Positions 36,208 through 45,283 of a stretch of 64,000 nucleotides of DNA are shown here, one piece after another. The notes under the pieces are model-generated. The model saw nothing but the letters and a program-made list of their open reading frames with translations, had not been told where the DNA came from and did not search any database. The translations under genes were made by a program, and so were the position numbers. The first letter of the stretch is position 1. Each line of letters begins with the position of its first letter. Source of the stretch: Streptomyces sp. B93 (GTDB lineage Bacteria > Actinomycetota > Actinomycetes > Streptomycetales > Streptomycetaceae); the NCBI RefSeq assembly GCF_018070565.1, contig NZ_JAGPXL010000017.1, positions 62,001 through 126,000 of the forward strand, in the 5' to 3' direction.

Positions 36208-36801
36208 ATGTCACTTCGGGTCACGTTCGTCGCCAGCGCGCGCAGCTCCCCCCTGCTCGCCGAGCGGTTCGAGGACGACCGGCCGCTGGACCAGGCGGGC
36301 TGGGAGGAGGTGCAGCACGTCGCCCGCGACCTGCTCCCGCTCGCCACGGCCGAGCTGCGCTACTGCTCACCGACCCCGCGCAGCCGCGCCACCGGGGACG
36401 CCCTCGGCTACCACCCGCTGGTGCAGCCCGCGCTGCGGGACTGCCACATGGGCCGCTGGCGCGGGCTGACCCTGGGGGAGGCGATGGCCCGCGAACCGGA
36501 CCTCGTGGACGCCTGGCTGGCGGACCCCCGCTCGACGCCGCACGGCGGTGAGTCGCTGCTGTCGTTCATCTCCCGGATCGGCGGCTGGCTGAACACCCGG
36601 CCGGTCGAGGAGCACGGCTGGATCGTCGCCGTCGCCGAGCCGTCGGTGATCCGCGCCGCCCTGGTCTACGCGCTGAAGGCGCCGCCCTCGACGTACTGGA
36701 ACATCGATGTCCGCCCGCTGTCGACGACCACCGTCACCGGCTGGGCGGGCCGCTGGCACCTGTGCCTGGACGGGGCACCGGCGCACACCTCATGCGCGTA
36801 G
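36208..36801 (+). CDS. Histidine-phosphatase-fold protein lacking catalytic histidines
   Basis: A 197-residue member of the phosphoglycerate-mutase-like family by layout: LRVTFVASARSS at the N-terminus, YCSPTPRSRATGDALG, LRDCHMGRWRGLTLGEA, HGGESLLSFISRIGGWL and VAVAEPSVIRAALVYAL. The RHG motif that carries the phospho-accepting His reads ASARS, and the second catalytic His (SHGG type) is replaced in AEPS. Phosphatase activity is therefore unlikely; a binding or regulatory role is inferred. The leaderless promoter is clear. The last 12 bases overlap the convergent DUF6314 gene. Confidence 0.8.
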   Translation: MSLRVTFVASARSSPLLAERFEDDRPLDQAGWEEVQHVARDLLPLATAELRYCSPTPRSRATGDALGYHPLVQPALRDCHMGRWRGLTLGEAMAREPDLVDAWLADPRSTPHGGESLLSFISRIGGWLNTRPVEEHGWIVAVAEPSVIRAALVYALKAPPSTYWNIDVRPLSTTTVTGWAGRWHLCLDGAPAHTSCA

Positions 36802-37248
36802 GCCCGCCGCCTCGCGGGTGTAGTCGGTGCTGATCACCAGGTCCTTCGCGGGACCCCGCACCCGCCACACCGTCCGCCAGCGGTCCCGGTCCCGGACGCT
36901 GAACTCGCCGCGGTAGAGGTCGGCGGAGCACGGGTGGTCGGCGGTGTGCCGTCCCGTGGTCAGATCGAGGTCGTGGAAGGCACGGCCGTCGGCGAAGCGC
37001 ACGTCGGCCGTCCCGGGGGCGGGGCCGGGCAGGAAGCGCAGAGTGCGTTCGGCGGGGCGGGCGACGCCCTGCCAGACGAACGTGCCGGACTCGTGGTGGA
37101 GCAGTCCGGAGCCGTCGAGGTGGCGGAAATCCGTCGTACCCGTGAAGCGGCCTTCGTCGCCGGTCGTCAGATCCCGCACGGAACGCTCGACGCGCCAGCG
37201 TCCGGCCAGATACGCCATCACGTCCGGTACCGGCCAGAACTCGCCCAT
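36790..37248 (-). CDS. DUF6314 family protein
   Basis: A 152-residue cytoplasmic protein with the DUF6314 layout: VMAYLAGRWRVERSVRD, GTTDFRHLDGSGLLHHESG, RPAERTLRFLPG and WRVRGPAKDLVISTDYTRE. The beta-rich fold is likely lipocalin-like; function unknown. The ATG 37248 sits right at the conserved MGEFWPVPD. Its 3' end overlaps the phosphatase-fold gene by 12 bases. No operon partner. Confidence 0.8.
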   Translation of the reverse strand: MGEFWPVPDVMAYLAGRWRVERSVRDLTTGDEGRFTGTTDFRHLDGSGLLHHESGTFVWQGVARPAERTLRFLPGPAPGTADVRFADGRAFHDLDLTTGRHTADHPCSADLYRGEFSVRDRDRWRTVWRVRGPAKDLVISTDYTREAAGLRA

Positions 37249-37320
37249 CGCCTGCCGCTCCCCGTCCCGTACGTCGCTGCGTGACCCATTGACGCGTACC
37301 CGCCCCCTCCCTATCTTGCC

Positions 37321-37355
37321 GTTCGAAGTGCTGACCAATGTCCGATATTTCGAAC
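37321..37355. promoter_or_regulatory. Inverted repeat upstream of the arabinofuranosidase gene
   Basis: GTTCGAA (37321-37327) and TTCGAAC (37349-37355) are separated by 21 bases. A LacI-type or other sugar-responsive regulator could bind here. Confidence 0.35.
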
Positions 37356-37357
37356 CA

Positions 37358-37409
37358 GTCCGTTCGAGTCCGTTCGGGTCCGTGCGTGGCCCGTTCGTGG
37401 CCCGTCCGG
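37358..37409 (+). repeat. Imperfect 10-11-bp tandem repeats upstream of the GH51 gene
   Basis: Five imperfect units: GTCCGTTCGA, GTCCGTTCGG, GTCCGTGCGT, GGCCCGTTCGT, GGCCCGTCCGG. They lie 22 bases before the start codon. They could hold protein-binding sites or be slippage products. Confidence 0.6.
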
Positions 37410-37430
37410 GCACAGAGCCGCGGAGTATCC

Positions 37431-39935
37431 ATGTCACGCACCACCACGCGCCCCCGCGCCGCCCGCTCCCGCTGGAGACTCGGCCTCACCGCCACCGCCT
37501 GTCTGGTGGCCACCGCCGTGGTCGCCCCGGCGCCCGCGCACGCCGAGGCCGTCACCGACTACACGATCACCGTCGACCCGTCCGCCCGGGGCGCGGAGAT
37601 CGACGACACGATGTACGGCGTCTTCTTCGAGGACATCAACCGGGCCGCCGACGGCGGTCTCTACGCCGAACTCGTGCAGAACCGGTCCTTCGAGTACTCC
37701 ACCGCCGACAACGGCTCCTACACCCCGCTGACCTCCTGGACCGTCGACGGCACCGCGAAGGTCGTGGACGACGGCGGGCGGCTCAACGACCGCAACCGCA
37801 ACTACCTCTTTCTGACCGCCGGTTCCTCCGTCGCCAACGCGGGCTACAACACCGGCATCCGCGTCGAGGCGGGCAAGCGCTACGACTTCTCCGTCTGGGC
37901 CCGCACCCCGGGCCCCGGCACGCTCACCGTCGCCCTGCGGGACGCCGCCGGCACCCTGGCGAGCACCCGCCAGGTCGCCGTCCGGGGCGACTGGACCAAG
38001 TACACCGCCACCTTCACCGCGACCCGCACCAGCAACCGAGGCCGCCTCGCCGTCGGCACCACCACCGACGCGGCGCTCGACATGGTCTCGCTCTTCCCGC
38101 GCGACACCTACAAGAACCAGTCCAACGGCCTGCGCAGGGACCTCGCGGAGAAGATCGAGGCGCTCGACCCCGCCTTCGTCCGCTTCCCCGGCGGCTGCCT
38201 GGTCAACACCGGCTCGATGGAGGACTACAGCGAGGCCTCCGGCTGGCAGCGCAAGCGCTCCTACCAGTGGAAGGACACCATCGGCCCCGTCGAGGAACGC
38301 GCCACCAACGCCAACTTCTGGGGCTACAACCAGAGCTACGGCCTCGGCTACTACGAGTACTTCCGCTTCGCCGAGGACATCGGCGCCATGCCGCTGCCCG
38401 TCGTCCCCGCCCTGGTCACCGGCTGCGGCCAGAACCGCGCCACCGACGACGAGGCCCTGCTCCAGCGCCACATCCAGGACACCCTCGACCTGATCGAGTT
38501 CGCGAACGGCCCGGCGACCTCGACCTGGGGCAAGGTGCGCGCCGAGATGGGCCACCCCAAGCCCTTCCGCCTCACCCACCTCGCCGTCGGCAACGAGGAG
38601 AACCTGCCCGACGCGTTCTTCGCCCGCTTCCAGAAGTTCCGCGCCGCGATCGAGGCCGAGTACCCGGACATCACGGTCGTCTCCAACTCCGGCCCCGACG
38701 ACACCGGCACCACCTTCGACCGCCTCTGGCAGCTCAACCGGGACACCGGCGTGGAGATGGTCGACGAGCACTATTACAACAGCCCCCAGTGGTTCCTCCA
38801 GAACAACGACCGCTACGACGACTACGACCGCGGCGGCCCCCAGGTCTTCCTCGGCGAGTACGCCTCCCAGGGCAACGCCTTCAAGAACGCCCTCGCCGAA
38901 GCCGCCTTCATGACCGGCCTGGAACGCAACGCCGACGTCGTCAAGCTCGCCTCCTACGCCCCGCTGCTCGCCAACGAGGACTACGTGCAGTGGCGCCCCG
39001 ACATGATCTGGTTCAACAACCGCGCCTCCTGGGGCTCGGCCAGCTACGAGGTCCAGAAGCTGTTCATGACCAACGTCGGCGACCGCGTCGTCCCGTCCAC
39101 CGCGACCACCACCCCCGACGTCAGCGGCCCGGTCACCGGCGCGGTCGGCCTGTCCACCTGGGCGACCAGCGCGGCGTACGACGACGTGCGGGTCACCGCG
39201 GCGGACGGCACCCCCCTCCTCACCGACGACTTCTCCGGCGACGCCTCGCGGTGGACCCACACCGGCACCGGCAGCTGGACCGTCCGGGACGGTGAGTACG
39301 TCCAGACCGACACCGCCGCCGAGAACACCATGGTCACCGCGGGCGACCCCGCCTGGCACGACTACGACCTGCATGTGAGGGCCACCAAGAAGTCCGGCAA
39401 CGAGGGCTTCCTCGTCGCCTTCGGCGTCAAGGACACCGGCAACTACTACTGGTGGAACCTCGGCGGCTGGAACAACACCCAGTCAGCCGTGGAACAGGCC
39501 GTGGACGGCGGGAAGTCCACCCTGCTCGCCAAGCCGCACTCCGTCGAGACCGGCCGCGCCTACGACATCGACATCCAGGTCCGCGGCCGTCAGGTCAGCC
39601 TCCACCTCGACGGCGAGCTGTGGGGCAGCTTCACCGACGACAAGCCCGCCGAGCCGTTCCGCCAGGTCGTCACCGAGGACGACCGCACCGGCGACCTGAT
39701 CGTCAAGGTCGTCAACGCCCAGTCCGTCGCCGCGCGCACCGCCGTCGACCTGGGCGGCGCCAGGGTGGCCTCCCGGGCACGGGTCACCACCCTGGCCGCC
39801 GGGCCGGACGACGTGAACACCGAGACCGACACCCCGGTCACCCCGGTGACGTCCACGCTCACCGGCGTGGCGAAGAAGTTCACGTACACCTTCCCGGCGA
39901 ACTCGGTGACCTTCCTCAGGATCGCCCGGCGATAG
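37431..39935 (+). CDS. Secreted GH51 alpha-L-arabinofuranosidase with inserted concanavalin-like module
   Basis: An 834-residue exported glycosidase. The signal peptide ends near PAHA-EA (residue about 39). An N-terminal carbohydrate-binding region (about 85-200) leads into the GH51 barrel with the acid/base Glu in LAVGNEENLPD and the nucleophile Glu in VFLGEYAS. A module of about 180 residues near 570-745 (TDDFSGDASRWTHTG onward, with NYYWWNLGGWNNTQS) resembles a LamG/DUF1080 jelly roll inserted before the C-terminal beta-domain. It removes arabinose side chains from plant arabinan or arabinoxylan. ATG 37431 is chosen because the signal peptide begins there. Confidence 0.9.
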   Translation: MSRTTTRPRAARSRWRLGLTATACLVATAVVAPAPAHAEAVTDYTITVDPSARGAEIDDTMYGVFFEDINRAADGGLYAELVQNRSFEYSTADNGSYTPLTSWTVDGTAKVVDDGGRLNDRNRNYLFLTAGSSVANAGYNTGIRVEAGKRYDFSVWARTPGPGTLTVALRDAAGTLASTRQVAVRGDWTKYTATFTATRTSNRGRLAVGTTTDAALDMVSLFPRDTYKNQSNGLRRDLAEKIEALDPAFVRFPGGCLVNTGSMEDYSEASGWQRKRSYQWKDTIGPVEERATNANFWGYNQSYGLGYYEYFRFAEDIGAMPLPVVPALVTGCGQNRATDDEALLQRHIQDTLDLIEFANGPATSTWGKVRAEMGHPKPFRLTHLAVGNEENLPDAFFARFQKFRAAIEAEYPDITVVSNSGPDDTGTTFDRLWQLNRDTGVEMVDEHYYNSPQWFLQNNDRYDDYDRGGPQVFLGEYASQGNAFKNALAEAAFMTGLERNADVVKLASYAPLLANEDYVQWRPDMIWFNNRASWGSASYEVQKLFMTNVGDRVVPSTATTTPDVSGPVTGAVGLSTWATSAAYDDVRVTAADGTPLLTDDFSGDASRWTHTGTGSWTVRDGEYVQTDTAAENTMVTAGDPAWHDYDLHVRATKKSGNEGFLVAFGVKDTGNYYWWNLGGWNNTQSAVEQAVDGGKSTLLAKPHSVETGRAYDIDIQVRGRQVSLHLDGELWGSFTDDKPAEPFRQVVTEDDRTGDLIVKVVNAQSVAARTAVDLGGARVASRARVTTLAAGPDDVNTETDTPVTPVTSTLTGVAKKFTYTFPANSVTFLRIARR

Positions 39936-39940
39936 CCGCG

Positions 39941-39984
39941 GCGCCCGGAGGCACCCGCACGCCCGTGCGGGTGCCTCCGGGCGC
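39941..39984. terminator. Bidirectional terminator between GH51 and AraC genes
   Basis: A near-perfect 20-bp stem (39941-39960 with 39965-39984) around a four-base loop. It sits between convergent stop codons and probably serves both. Confidence 0.9.
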
Positions 39985-39985
39985 G

Positions 39986-40855
39986 TCACCCCGGTTCGAC
40001 GGGGAGCCACAGCTCGCAGGTGGCGGTGGTGAAGTCGGCCGCGCGGTCCAGGACCGCGACGATCGAGGGGCCCGGCCGCAGCCGCCACGGGTTGGAGGGG
40101 AACCACTCGGTCGCGGTCGCCGCCCAGGCCGTCTGCAGGGCCCGGGGGTGGGGTCCGCTGGTGCGGAAGACCGCCCACGTCCCGGCCCGTACGTCGATGA
40201 CGTCGAGGTTGTCGGGGACCGGCGTGTCCCGGCCGAGGGCGACCCCGTGCAGATAGGTCAGTTCGGTGCCCTCCCGGGCGTCGGGGTCGACGTCGTCGCT
40301 GACCTGGAGCAGGCCCCGGGGTTCGGTATCGCCGAGGGCCTTCAGCCGCAGGTGCTCCTCCTGCGGCAGCGCGGCGATGTGCTCCTGGATGTGCGGGTTG
40401 ACGCCCTCGTGGACGAGCGGGACCCGGGCAGCGTGTCCGGCCAGCCGGAACGCGGGGCGGTCGACGAGGCGGGTGTCCATGGGGATGCTCCCTTCGACGG
40501 TCAGGCGGAACCTGAGCTGCGGTTGTGTGCGCAAGGGGCCCCCGGCACGGCGCACCTCGCCGGGACCGGCGCCGTGGACCGACCGGAACGCGCGTCCGAA
40601 CGCCTCGGCCGAGCCGTACCCGTACCGGACGGCGATGCCCAGCAGGTCCCCCTCGCCCCGGACGACGTCGGCGGCGGCGACGGTCATACGGCGCCGCCGC
40701 ACGTACTCCGACAGCGGCATACCGGCCAGCGAGGAGAACATCCGGCGCAGGTGGTACTCGGTCGTGCCGAGCGCCCGGGCCAGCCCGTCGACGTCGAGTT
40801 CCTCGGTGAGGTGCTCCTCGACGAGATCGACGAGCCGGTTGAGTGCCGAGATCAT
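39986..40855 (-). CDS. AraC-family regulator with GyrI-like effector domain
   Basis: A 289-residue protein. Two helix-turn-helices at residues about 5-105 (LARALGTTEYHLRRMFSSLAG in part; VRYGYGSAEAFGRAFRSVHGAGP in part) and a GyrI-like small-molecule-binding domain at about 120-285 (VDRPAFRLAGHAARVPL, AGTWAVFRTSGPHPRALQ, NPWRLRPGPSI). This fusion occurs in MarA/Rob-type drug-responsive regulators. The ATG 40855 follows AAAGGAGG. It is divergent from argC but probably unrelated; its target is unknown. Confidence 0.88.
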   Translation of the reverse strand: MISALNRLVDLVEEHLTEELDVDGLARALGTTEYHLRRMFSSLAGMPLSEYVRRRRMTVAAADVVRGEGDLLGIAVRYGYGSAEAFGRAFRSVHGAGPGEVRRAGGPLRTQPQLRFRLTVEGSIPMDTRLVDRPAFRLAGHAARVPLVHEGVNPHIQEHIAALPQEEHLRLKALGDTEPRGLLQVSDDVDPDAREGTELTYLHGVALGRDTPVPDNLDVIDVRAGTWAVFRTSGPHPRALQTAWAATATEWFPSNPWRLRPGPSIVAVLDRAADFTTATCELWLPVEPG

Positions 40856-40934
40856 GCGGCCTCCTTTCGGCTCCAACCCTGGCAGTGGGCGCCCCGGCGG
40901 TACCCGATCGCCGTGGTCCGATCCGGTCATGCGG

Positions 40935-40972
40935 ATACATTGCATAAACGTGCAGCGATACGTATAGTCATG
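40935..40972 (+). promoter_or_regulatory. argC promoter with ARG boxes
   Basis: TTGCAT (40940-40945), 17 bases, TATAGT (40963-40968). The stretch 40935-40972 contains ATGCAT-like halves (ATTGCATAAAC, CGTATAGTCATG) that fit ArgR operators, so ArgR would cover the promoter itself. Confidence 0.7.
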
Positions 40973-40995
40973 CCATCCAGGAGGAGGATTCTTCG

Positions 40996-42024
40996 ATGAC
41001 GGTACGTGCGGCAGTGGCCGGGGCGAGCGGATACGCGGGCGGTGAGCTGCTGCGTCTGCTCCTCGCGCACCCCGAGGTGGAGATCGGCGCCCTGACCGGC
41101 AACTCCAACGCCGGACAGCGGCTCGGCGCGCTCCAGCCGCACCTGCTGCCGCTGGCCGACCGGGTCCTTGAGGGGACCACCGCCGAGGTGCTCGCCGGGC
41201 ACGACGTGGTCTTCCTCGCGCTGCCCCACGGACAGTCCGCCGCCGTCGCCGAGCAACTCGGACCGGACGTCCTCGTCGTCGACATGGGCGCCGACTTCCG
41301 CCTCGAGGACGCCTCCGACTGGGAGGCGTTCTACGGCTCCCCGCACGCCGGGACCTGGCCCTACGGGCTCCCCGAACTGCCGGGTGCCCGCGCCGCGCTG
41401 GAGGGGTCCAAGCGCGTCGCGGTACCCGGCTGCTACCCCACGGCCGTCTCCCTCGCCCTGTACCCGGCGTACACCGCGGGCCTGGCCGAGCCCGAGGCCG
41501 TGATCGTCGCCGCCTCCGGCACCTCCGGCGCGGGCAAGGCGCCCAAGCCGCACCTGCTCGGCAGCGAGGTCATGGGCTCCATGTCGCCGTACGGCGTCGG
41601 CGGCGGCCACCGGCACACGCCCGAGATGATCCAGAACCTCAGCGCGGCGGCGGGCCAGCGGGTCGCCGTCTCCTTCACCCCCACCCTCGCGCCGATGCCC
41701 CGCGGCATCCTCGCCACCTGCACGGCCGCCGCGAAGGAGGGCGTGACCGCCGGGACCGTACGCGCCGCCTACGACAAGGCCTACGCCGACGAGCCGTTCG
41801 TCCACCTCCTCCCCGAGGGACAGTGGCCCGCCACGGCGTCCGTCCACGGTTCCAACGCCGTTCAGGTGCAGGTCGCGTACGACGCCGCCACGCGTCGCAT
41901 CATCGCGATCAGCGCCATCGACAACCTGACCAAGGGCACCGCCGGCGGTGCCGTGCAGAGCATGAACCTGGCCCTCGGCCTCCCCGAGGGACTGGGACTT
42001 TCCACGATCGGAGTCGCGCCGTGA
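40996..42024 (+). CDS. argC: N-acetyl-gamma-glutamyl-phosphate reductase
   Basis: A 342-residue NADP-dependent reductase. GASGYAGGELLRLL is the cofactor loop, the catalytic Cys is in VAVPGCYPTAVSL, and the His is in GGGHRHTPEM. It converts N-acetylglutamyl phosphate to the semialdehyde, step three of arginine biosynthesis. A GGAGGAGG-type site precedes ATG 40996. It is first in argCJBDR and overlaps argJ by four bases. Confidence 0.97.
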   Translation: MTVRAAVAGASGYAGGELLRLLLAHPEVEIGALTGNSNAGQRLGALQPHLLPLADRVLEGTTAEVLAGHDVVFLALPHGQSAAVAEQLGPDVLVVDMGADFRLEDASDWEAFYGSPHAGTWPYGLPELPGARAALEGSKRVAVPGCYPTAVSLALYPAYTAGLAEPEAVIVAASGTSGAGKAPKPHLLGSEVMGSMSPYGVGGGHRHTPEMIQNLSAAAGQRVAVSFTPTLAPMPRGILATCTAAAKEGVTAGTVRAAYDKAYADEPFVHLLPEGQWPATASVHGSNAVQVQVAYDAATRRIIAISAIDNLTKGTAGGAVQSMNLALGLPEGLGLSTIGVAP

Positions 42025-43172
42025 GCGTTACGGCAGCACAGGGGTTCACGGCGGCCGGGGTCGCCGCCGGGATCAAGGAGAACGGCCAACCGGACCTGGC
42101 CCTCGTGGTCAACACCGGGCCCCGCCGCGCCGCCGCGGGCGTCTTCACCTCCAACCGTGTCAAGGCCGCACCCGTGCTGTGGTCCGAGCAGGTCCTCAAG
42201 AGCGGTGAGCTGACCGCCGTCGTCCTCAACTCCGGCGGCGCCAACGCCTGCACCGGCCCCAAGGGCTTCCAGGACACCCACGCCACCGCCGAGAAGGCCG
42301 CCGAGGTGCTGGACATCGGCGCGGGTGAGGTAGCCGTCTGCTCCACCGGCCTGATCGGCGTCCTGCTCCCCATGGACAAGCTGCTCCCCGGCGTCGAGAC
42401 CGCCGCCGCCCAGCTCTCCGAGCACGGCGGTGCCCGGGCCGCCGTCGCCATCAAGACCACCGACACCGTCCACAAGACGGCCGTCGCCACCAGGGGCGGC
42501 TGGACCGTCGGCGGCATGGCCAAGGGCGCGGGCATGCTCGCCCCCGGCCTCGCCACCATGCTCGTCGTCCTCACCACCGATGCCGACCTTGACAGCGCCA
42601 CCCTCGACCGGGCGCTGCGCGACGCCACCCGGGTCACCTTCGACCGCGTCGACTCCGACGGCTGCATGTCCACCAACGACACCGTGCTGCTGCTCGCCTC
42701 CGGCGCCTCCGGGGCCACCCCCGGGTACGCCGAGTTCGCCGACGCCGTACGGGAGGTCTGCGACGACCTCGGCCAGCAGCTGATCCGGGACGCCGAGGGC
42801 GCCAGCAAGGACATCAAGGTCGAGGTGGTGGGCGCCGCCACCGAGGACGACGCCGTCGAGGTGGGCCGCTCCATCGCCCGCAACAACCTCCTCAAGTGCG
42901 CCATCCACGGCGAGGACCCCAACTGGGGCCGGGTGCTGTCGGCCATCGGCACCACCAGAGCCGCCTTCGAGCCCGACCGGCTCAACGTCGCCATCAACGG
43001 CGTCTGGGTCTGCAAGAACGGCTCCGTGGGCGAGGACCGCGAGCGGGTCGACATGCGCTACCGCGAGGTGCACATCGTGGCCGACCTCGCCGCCGGGGAA
43101 GAAACCGCCACCATCTGGACCAACGACCTGACCGCCGACTACGTCCACGAGAACAGCGCCTACAGCTCATGA
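42021..43172 (+). CDS. argJ: Bifunctional ornithine acetyltransferase/N-acetylglutamate synthase
   Basis: A 383-residue proenzyme. The self-cleavage region reads KGAGMLAPGLATMLVVL, with the nucleophilic Thr after LA. Other family motifs are LNSGGANACTG, STGLIGVLLPMDK, SDGCMSTNDTV and EDPNWGRVLSAIG. It recycles the acetyl group from N-acetylornithine to glutamate in the cyclic arginine pathway. GTG 42021 overlaps the argC stop. Confidence 0.97.
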   Translation: MSVTAAQGFTAAGVAAGIKENGQPDLALVVNTGPRRAAAGVFTSNRVKAAPVLWSEQVLKSGELTAVVLNSGGANACTGPKGFQDTHATAEKAAEVLDIGAGEVAVCSTGLIGVLLPMDKLLPGVETAAAQLSEHGGARAAVAIKTTDTVHKTAVATRGGWTVGGMAKGAGMLAPGLATMLVVLTTDADLDSATLDRALRDATRVTFDRVDSDGCMSTNDTVLLLASGASGATPGYAEFADAVREVCDDLGQQLIRDAEGASKDIKVEVVGAATEDDAVEVGRSIARNNLLKCAIHGEDPNWGRVLSAIGTTRAAFEPDRLNVAINGVWVCKNGSVGEDRERVDMRYREVHIVADLAAGEETATIWTNDLTADYVHENSAYSS

Positions 43173-44080
43173 GCACTCCGACGCGGAAGCACACCGCGCT
43201 CCCCAAGGCCCAGATCCTCATCGAGGCGCTGCCGTGGCTCACCCGCCACCACGGCAGGACCGTCGTCATCAAGTTCGGCGGCAACGCCATGGTGAACGAG
43301 GAACTGAAGGCGGCCTTCGCCCAGGACGTCGTCTTCCTGCGGCACGCCGGGCTCAAGCCCGTCGTCGTGCACGGCGGCGGCCCGCAGATCAGCGCAGCCC
43401 TCGACCGGCACGGCATCGTCAGCGAGTTCAAGGCGGGCCTGCGCGTCACCACCGAGGACGCCATGGACGTCGTACGGATGGTGCTGGCCGGGCAGGTCCA
43501 GCGCGAACTGGTCGGGCTGCTCAACCAGCACGGCCCGCTCGCCGTCGGCCTCACCGGCGAGGACGCGCACACCATCACCGCCACCCGGCACCAGCCCGAG
43601 ATCGACGGCGAGCTGATCGACATCGGCCGGGTCGGTGAGATCACCGAGATCGACACCGGCGCCATCGAGGCGCTGCTCGCCGACGGCCGTATCCCGGTCG
43701 TCTCCTCGATCGCCCGCTCCCAGGACGACGGACATGTCTACAACGTCAATGCTGATACGGCGGCTGCGGCACTCGCTGCTGCGCTGGGCGCCGAGATCCT
43801 CATGGTCCTCACCGACGTCGAGGGCCTCTACGAGGACTGGCCGCACAGCGACGAGGTGATCAGCCGCCTCACCGCCACCCAACTGGAGCGACTGCTGCCC
43901 GACCTGTCCTCGGGCATGGTGCCGAAGATGCAGGGCTGTCTGCACGCCGTACGCAACGGCGTCACTACCGCCCGCGTCATCGACGGCCGGGTCCAGCACT
44001 CGATCCTGCTGGAGATCTTCACGGACGAAGGGATCGGCACGATGGTCGTGCCGGACGAGAAACAGGGGGACCAGGCATGA
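43169..44080 (+). CDS. argB: N-acetylglutamate kinase
   Basis: A 303-residue amino-acid kinase: VVIKFGGNAMV, VVVHGGGPQISAAL, GLTGEDAHTITA, YNVNADTAAAALAAAL and GMVPKMQGCLHAV. It phosphorylates N-acetylglutamate and is typically feedback-inhibited by arginine; the hexameric class carries an N-terminal helix, which is present here. It overlaps argJ and argD by four bases each (ATGA). Confidence 0.97.
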   Translation: MSTPTRKHTALPKAQILIEALPWLTRHHGRTVVIKFGGNAMVNEELKAAFAQDVVFLRHAGLKPVVVHGGGPQISAALDRHGIVSEFKAGLRVTTEDAMDVVRMVLAGQVQRELVGLLNQHGPLAVGLTGEDAHTITATRHQPEIDGELIDIGRVGEITEIDTGAIEALLADGRIPVVSSIARSQDDGHVYNVNADTAAAALAAALGAEILMVLTDVEGLYEDWPHSDEVISRLTATQLERLLPDLSSGMVPKMQGCLHAVRNGVTTARVIDGRVQHSILLEIFTDEGIGTMVVPDEKQGDQA

Positions 44081-45276
44081 CCGCCAACCAGGAGCTGACC
44101 CAGCGGTGGCAGGGCGCGCTCATGAACAACTACGGCACCCCCCGGCTGCCCCTGGTCCGCGGCGCGGGCACCCGGCTGTGGGACGCCGACGGCAAGGAGT
44201 ACCTCGACTACGTTGGCGGCATCGCCGTCAACGCGCTCGGCCACGCCCACCCGGCCGTCGTCGAGGCGGTCAGCAACCAGATCGCCTCCCTCGGCCATGT
44301 CTCCAACCTCTTCGTCGCCGAACCGCCCGTCGCCCTCGCCGAACGGCTCCTGGAACTCTTCGGCCGCGACGGCAAGGTGTACTTCTGCAACTCGGGCGCC
44401 GAGGCCAACGAGGGCGCCTTCAAGATCGGACGGCTGACCGGGCGGCCCCACATGGTCGCCACCCGGGGCGGCTTCCACGGCCGCACCATGGGCGCCCTCG
44501 CCCTGACCGGCCAGCCCGGCAAGCAGGAGCCGTTCCTGCCGCTGCCCGGTGACGTCACCCATGTGCCGTACGGCGACGCCAAGGCACTGGCGGCGGCGGT
44601 CACCGAGGAGACCGCGCTGGTGATCATCGAGCCGGTGCAGGGCGAGAACGGCGTCGTCGTGCCGCCCGCCGACTACCTCAAGGCAGCCCGCGCCATCACC
44701 GCGGCCACCGGCGCGCTGCTGGTCCTCGACGAGGTGCAGACCGGTGTCGGCCGGACCGGGCACTGGTTCGAGTACCAGGCGCACGAGGGTGTCCTGCCCG
44801 ATGTCGTCACCCTCGCCAAGGGCCTCGGCGGCGGGCTGCCGCTGGGCGCCACGGTCGCCTTCGGGCGGGCCGCGGAACTGCTGGGGCCCGGCCACCACGG
44901 CACCACCTTCGGCGGCAACCCGGTCGCCTGCGCCGCCGGACTCGCCGTCCTCGACACCATCGCGAAGGACGGGCTGCTGGAGAACGTCAAGCGGCAGGGC
45001 GAGACGTTGCGCGACGGTATCGAGTCGCTGAACCATGCGTTGATCAGCCATGTCCGGGGCGCGGGTCTGCTCCTGGGTATCGTGCTCACCGAACCGCTCG
45101 CACCACAGGTGCAGCAGGCGGCTCAGGACGCCGGCCTCCTGGTGAACGCGCCCGCCCCCGATGTCGTACGGCTGATGCCACCGCTGAACCTCGGGGACGA
45201 CGAAGTGGACGCGCTTCTTCAGGCGCTGCCCGGCATCCTCGACGCCGTGCACGGGGACGGACGATCCGGAGAATGA
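44077..45276 (+). CDS. argD: Acetylornithine aminotransferase
   Basis: A 399-residue fold-type I PLP enzyme of class III. Motifs: YCN-S-GAEANEGAFKI near residue 105, LVLDEVQTGVGRTG, and the PLP Lys in VTLAKGLGGGLPLG. It transaminates N-acetylglutamate semialdehyde to N-acetylornithine. Overlaps argB by ATGA and is followed seven bases later by argR. Confidence 0.96.
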   Translation: MTANQELTQRWQGALMNNYGTPRLPLVRGAGTRLWDADGKEYLDYVGGIAVNALGHAHPAVVEAVSNQIASLGHVSNLFVAEPPVALAERLLELFGRDGKVYFCNSGAEANEGAFKIGRLTGRPHMVATRGGFHGRTMGALALTGQPGKQEPFLPLPGDVTHVPYGDAKALAAAVTEETALVIIEPVQGENGVVVPPADYLKAARAITAATGALLVLDEVQTGVGRTGHWFEYQAHEGVLPDVVTLAKGLGGGLPLGATVAFGRAAELLGPGHHGTTFGGNPVACAAGLAVLDTIAKDGLLENVKRQGETLRDGIESLNHALISHVRGAGLLLGIVLTEPLAPQVQQAAQDAGLLVNAPAPDVVRLMPPLNLGDDEVDALLQALPGILDAVHGDGRSGE

Positions 45277-45283
45277 GACGACG

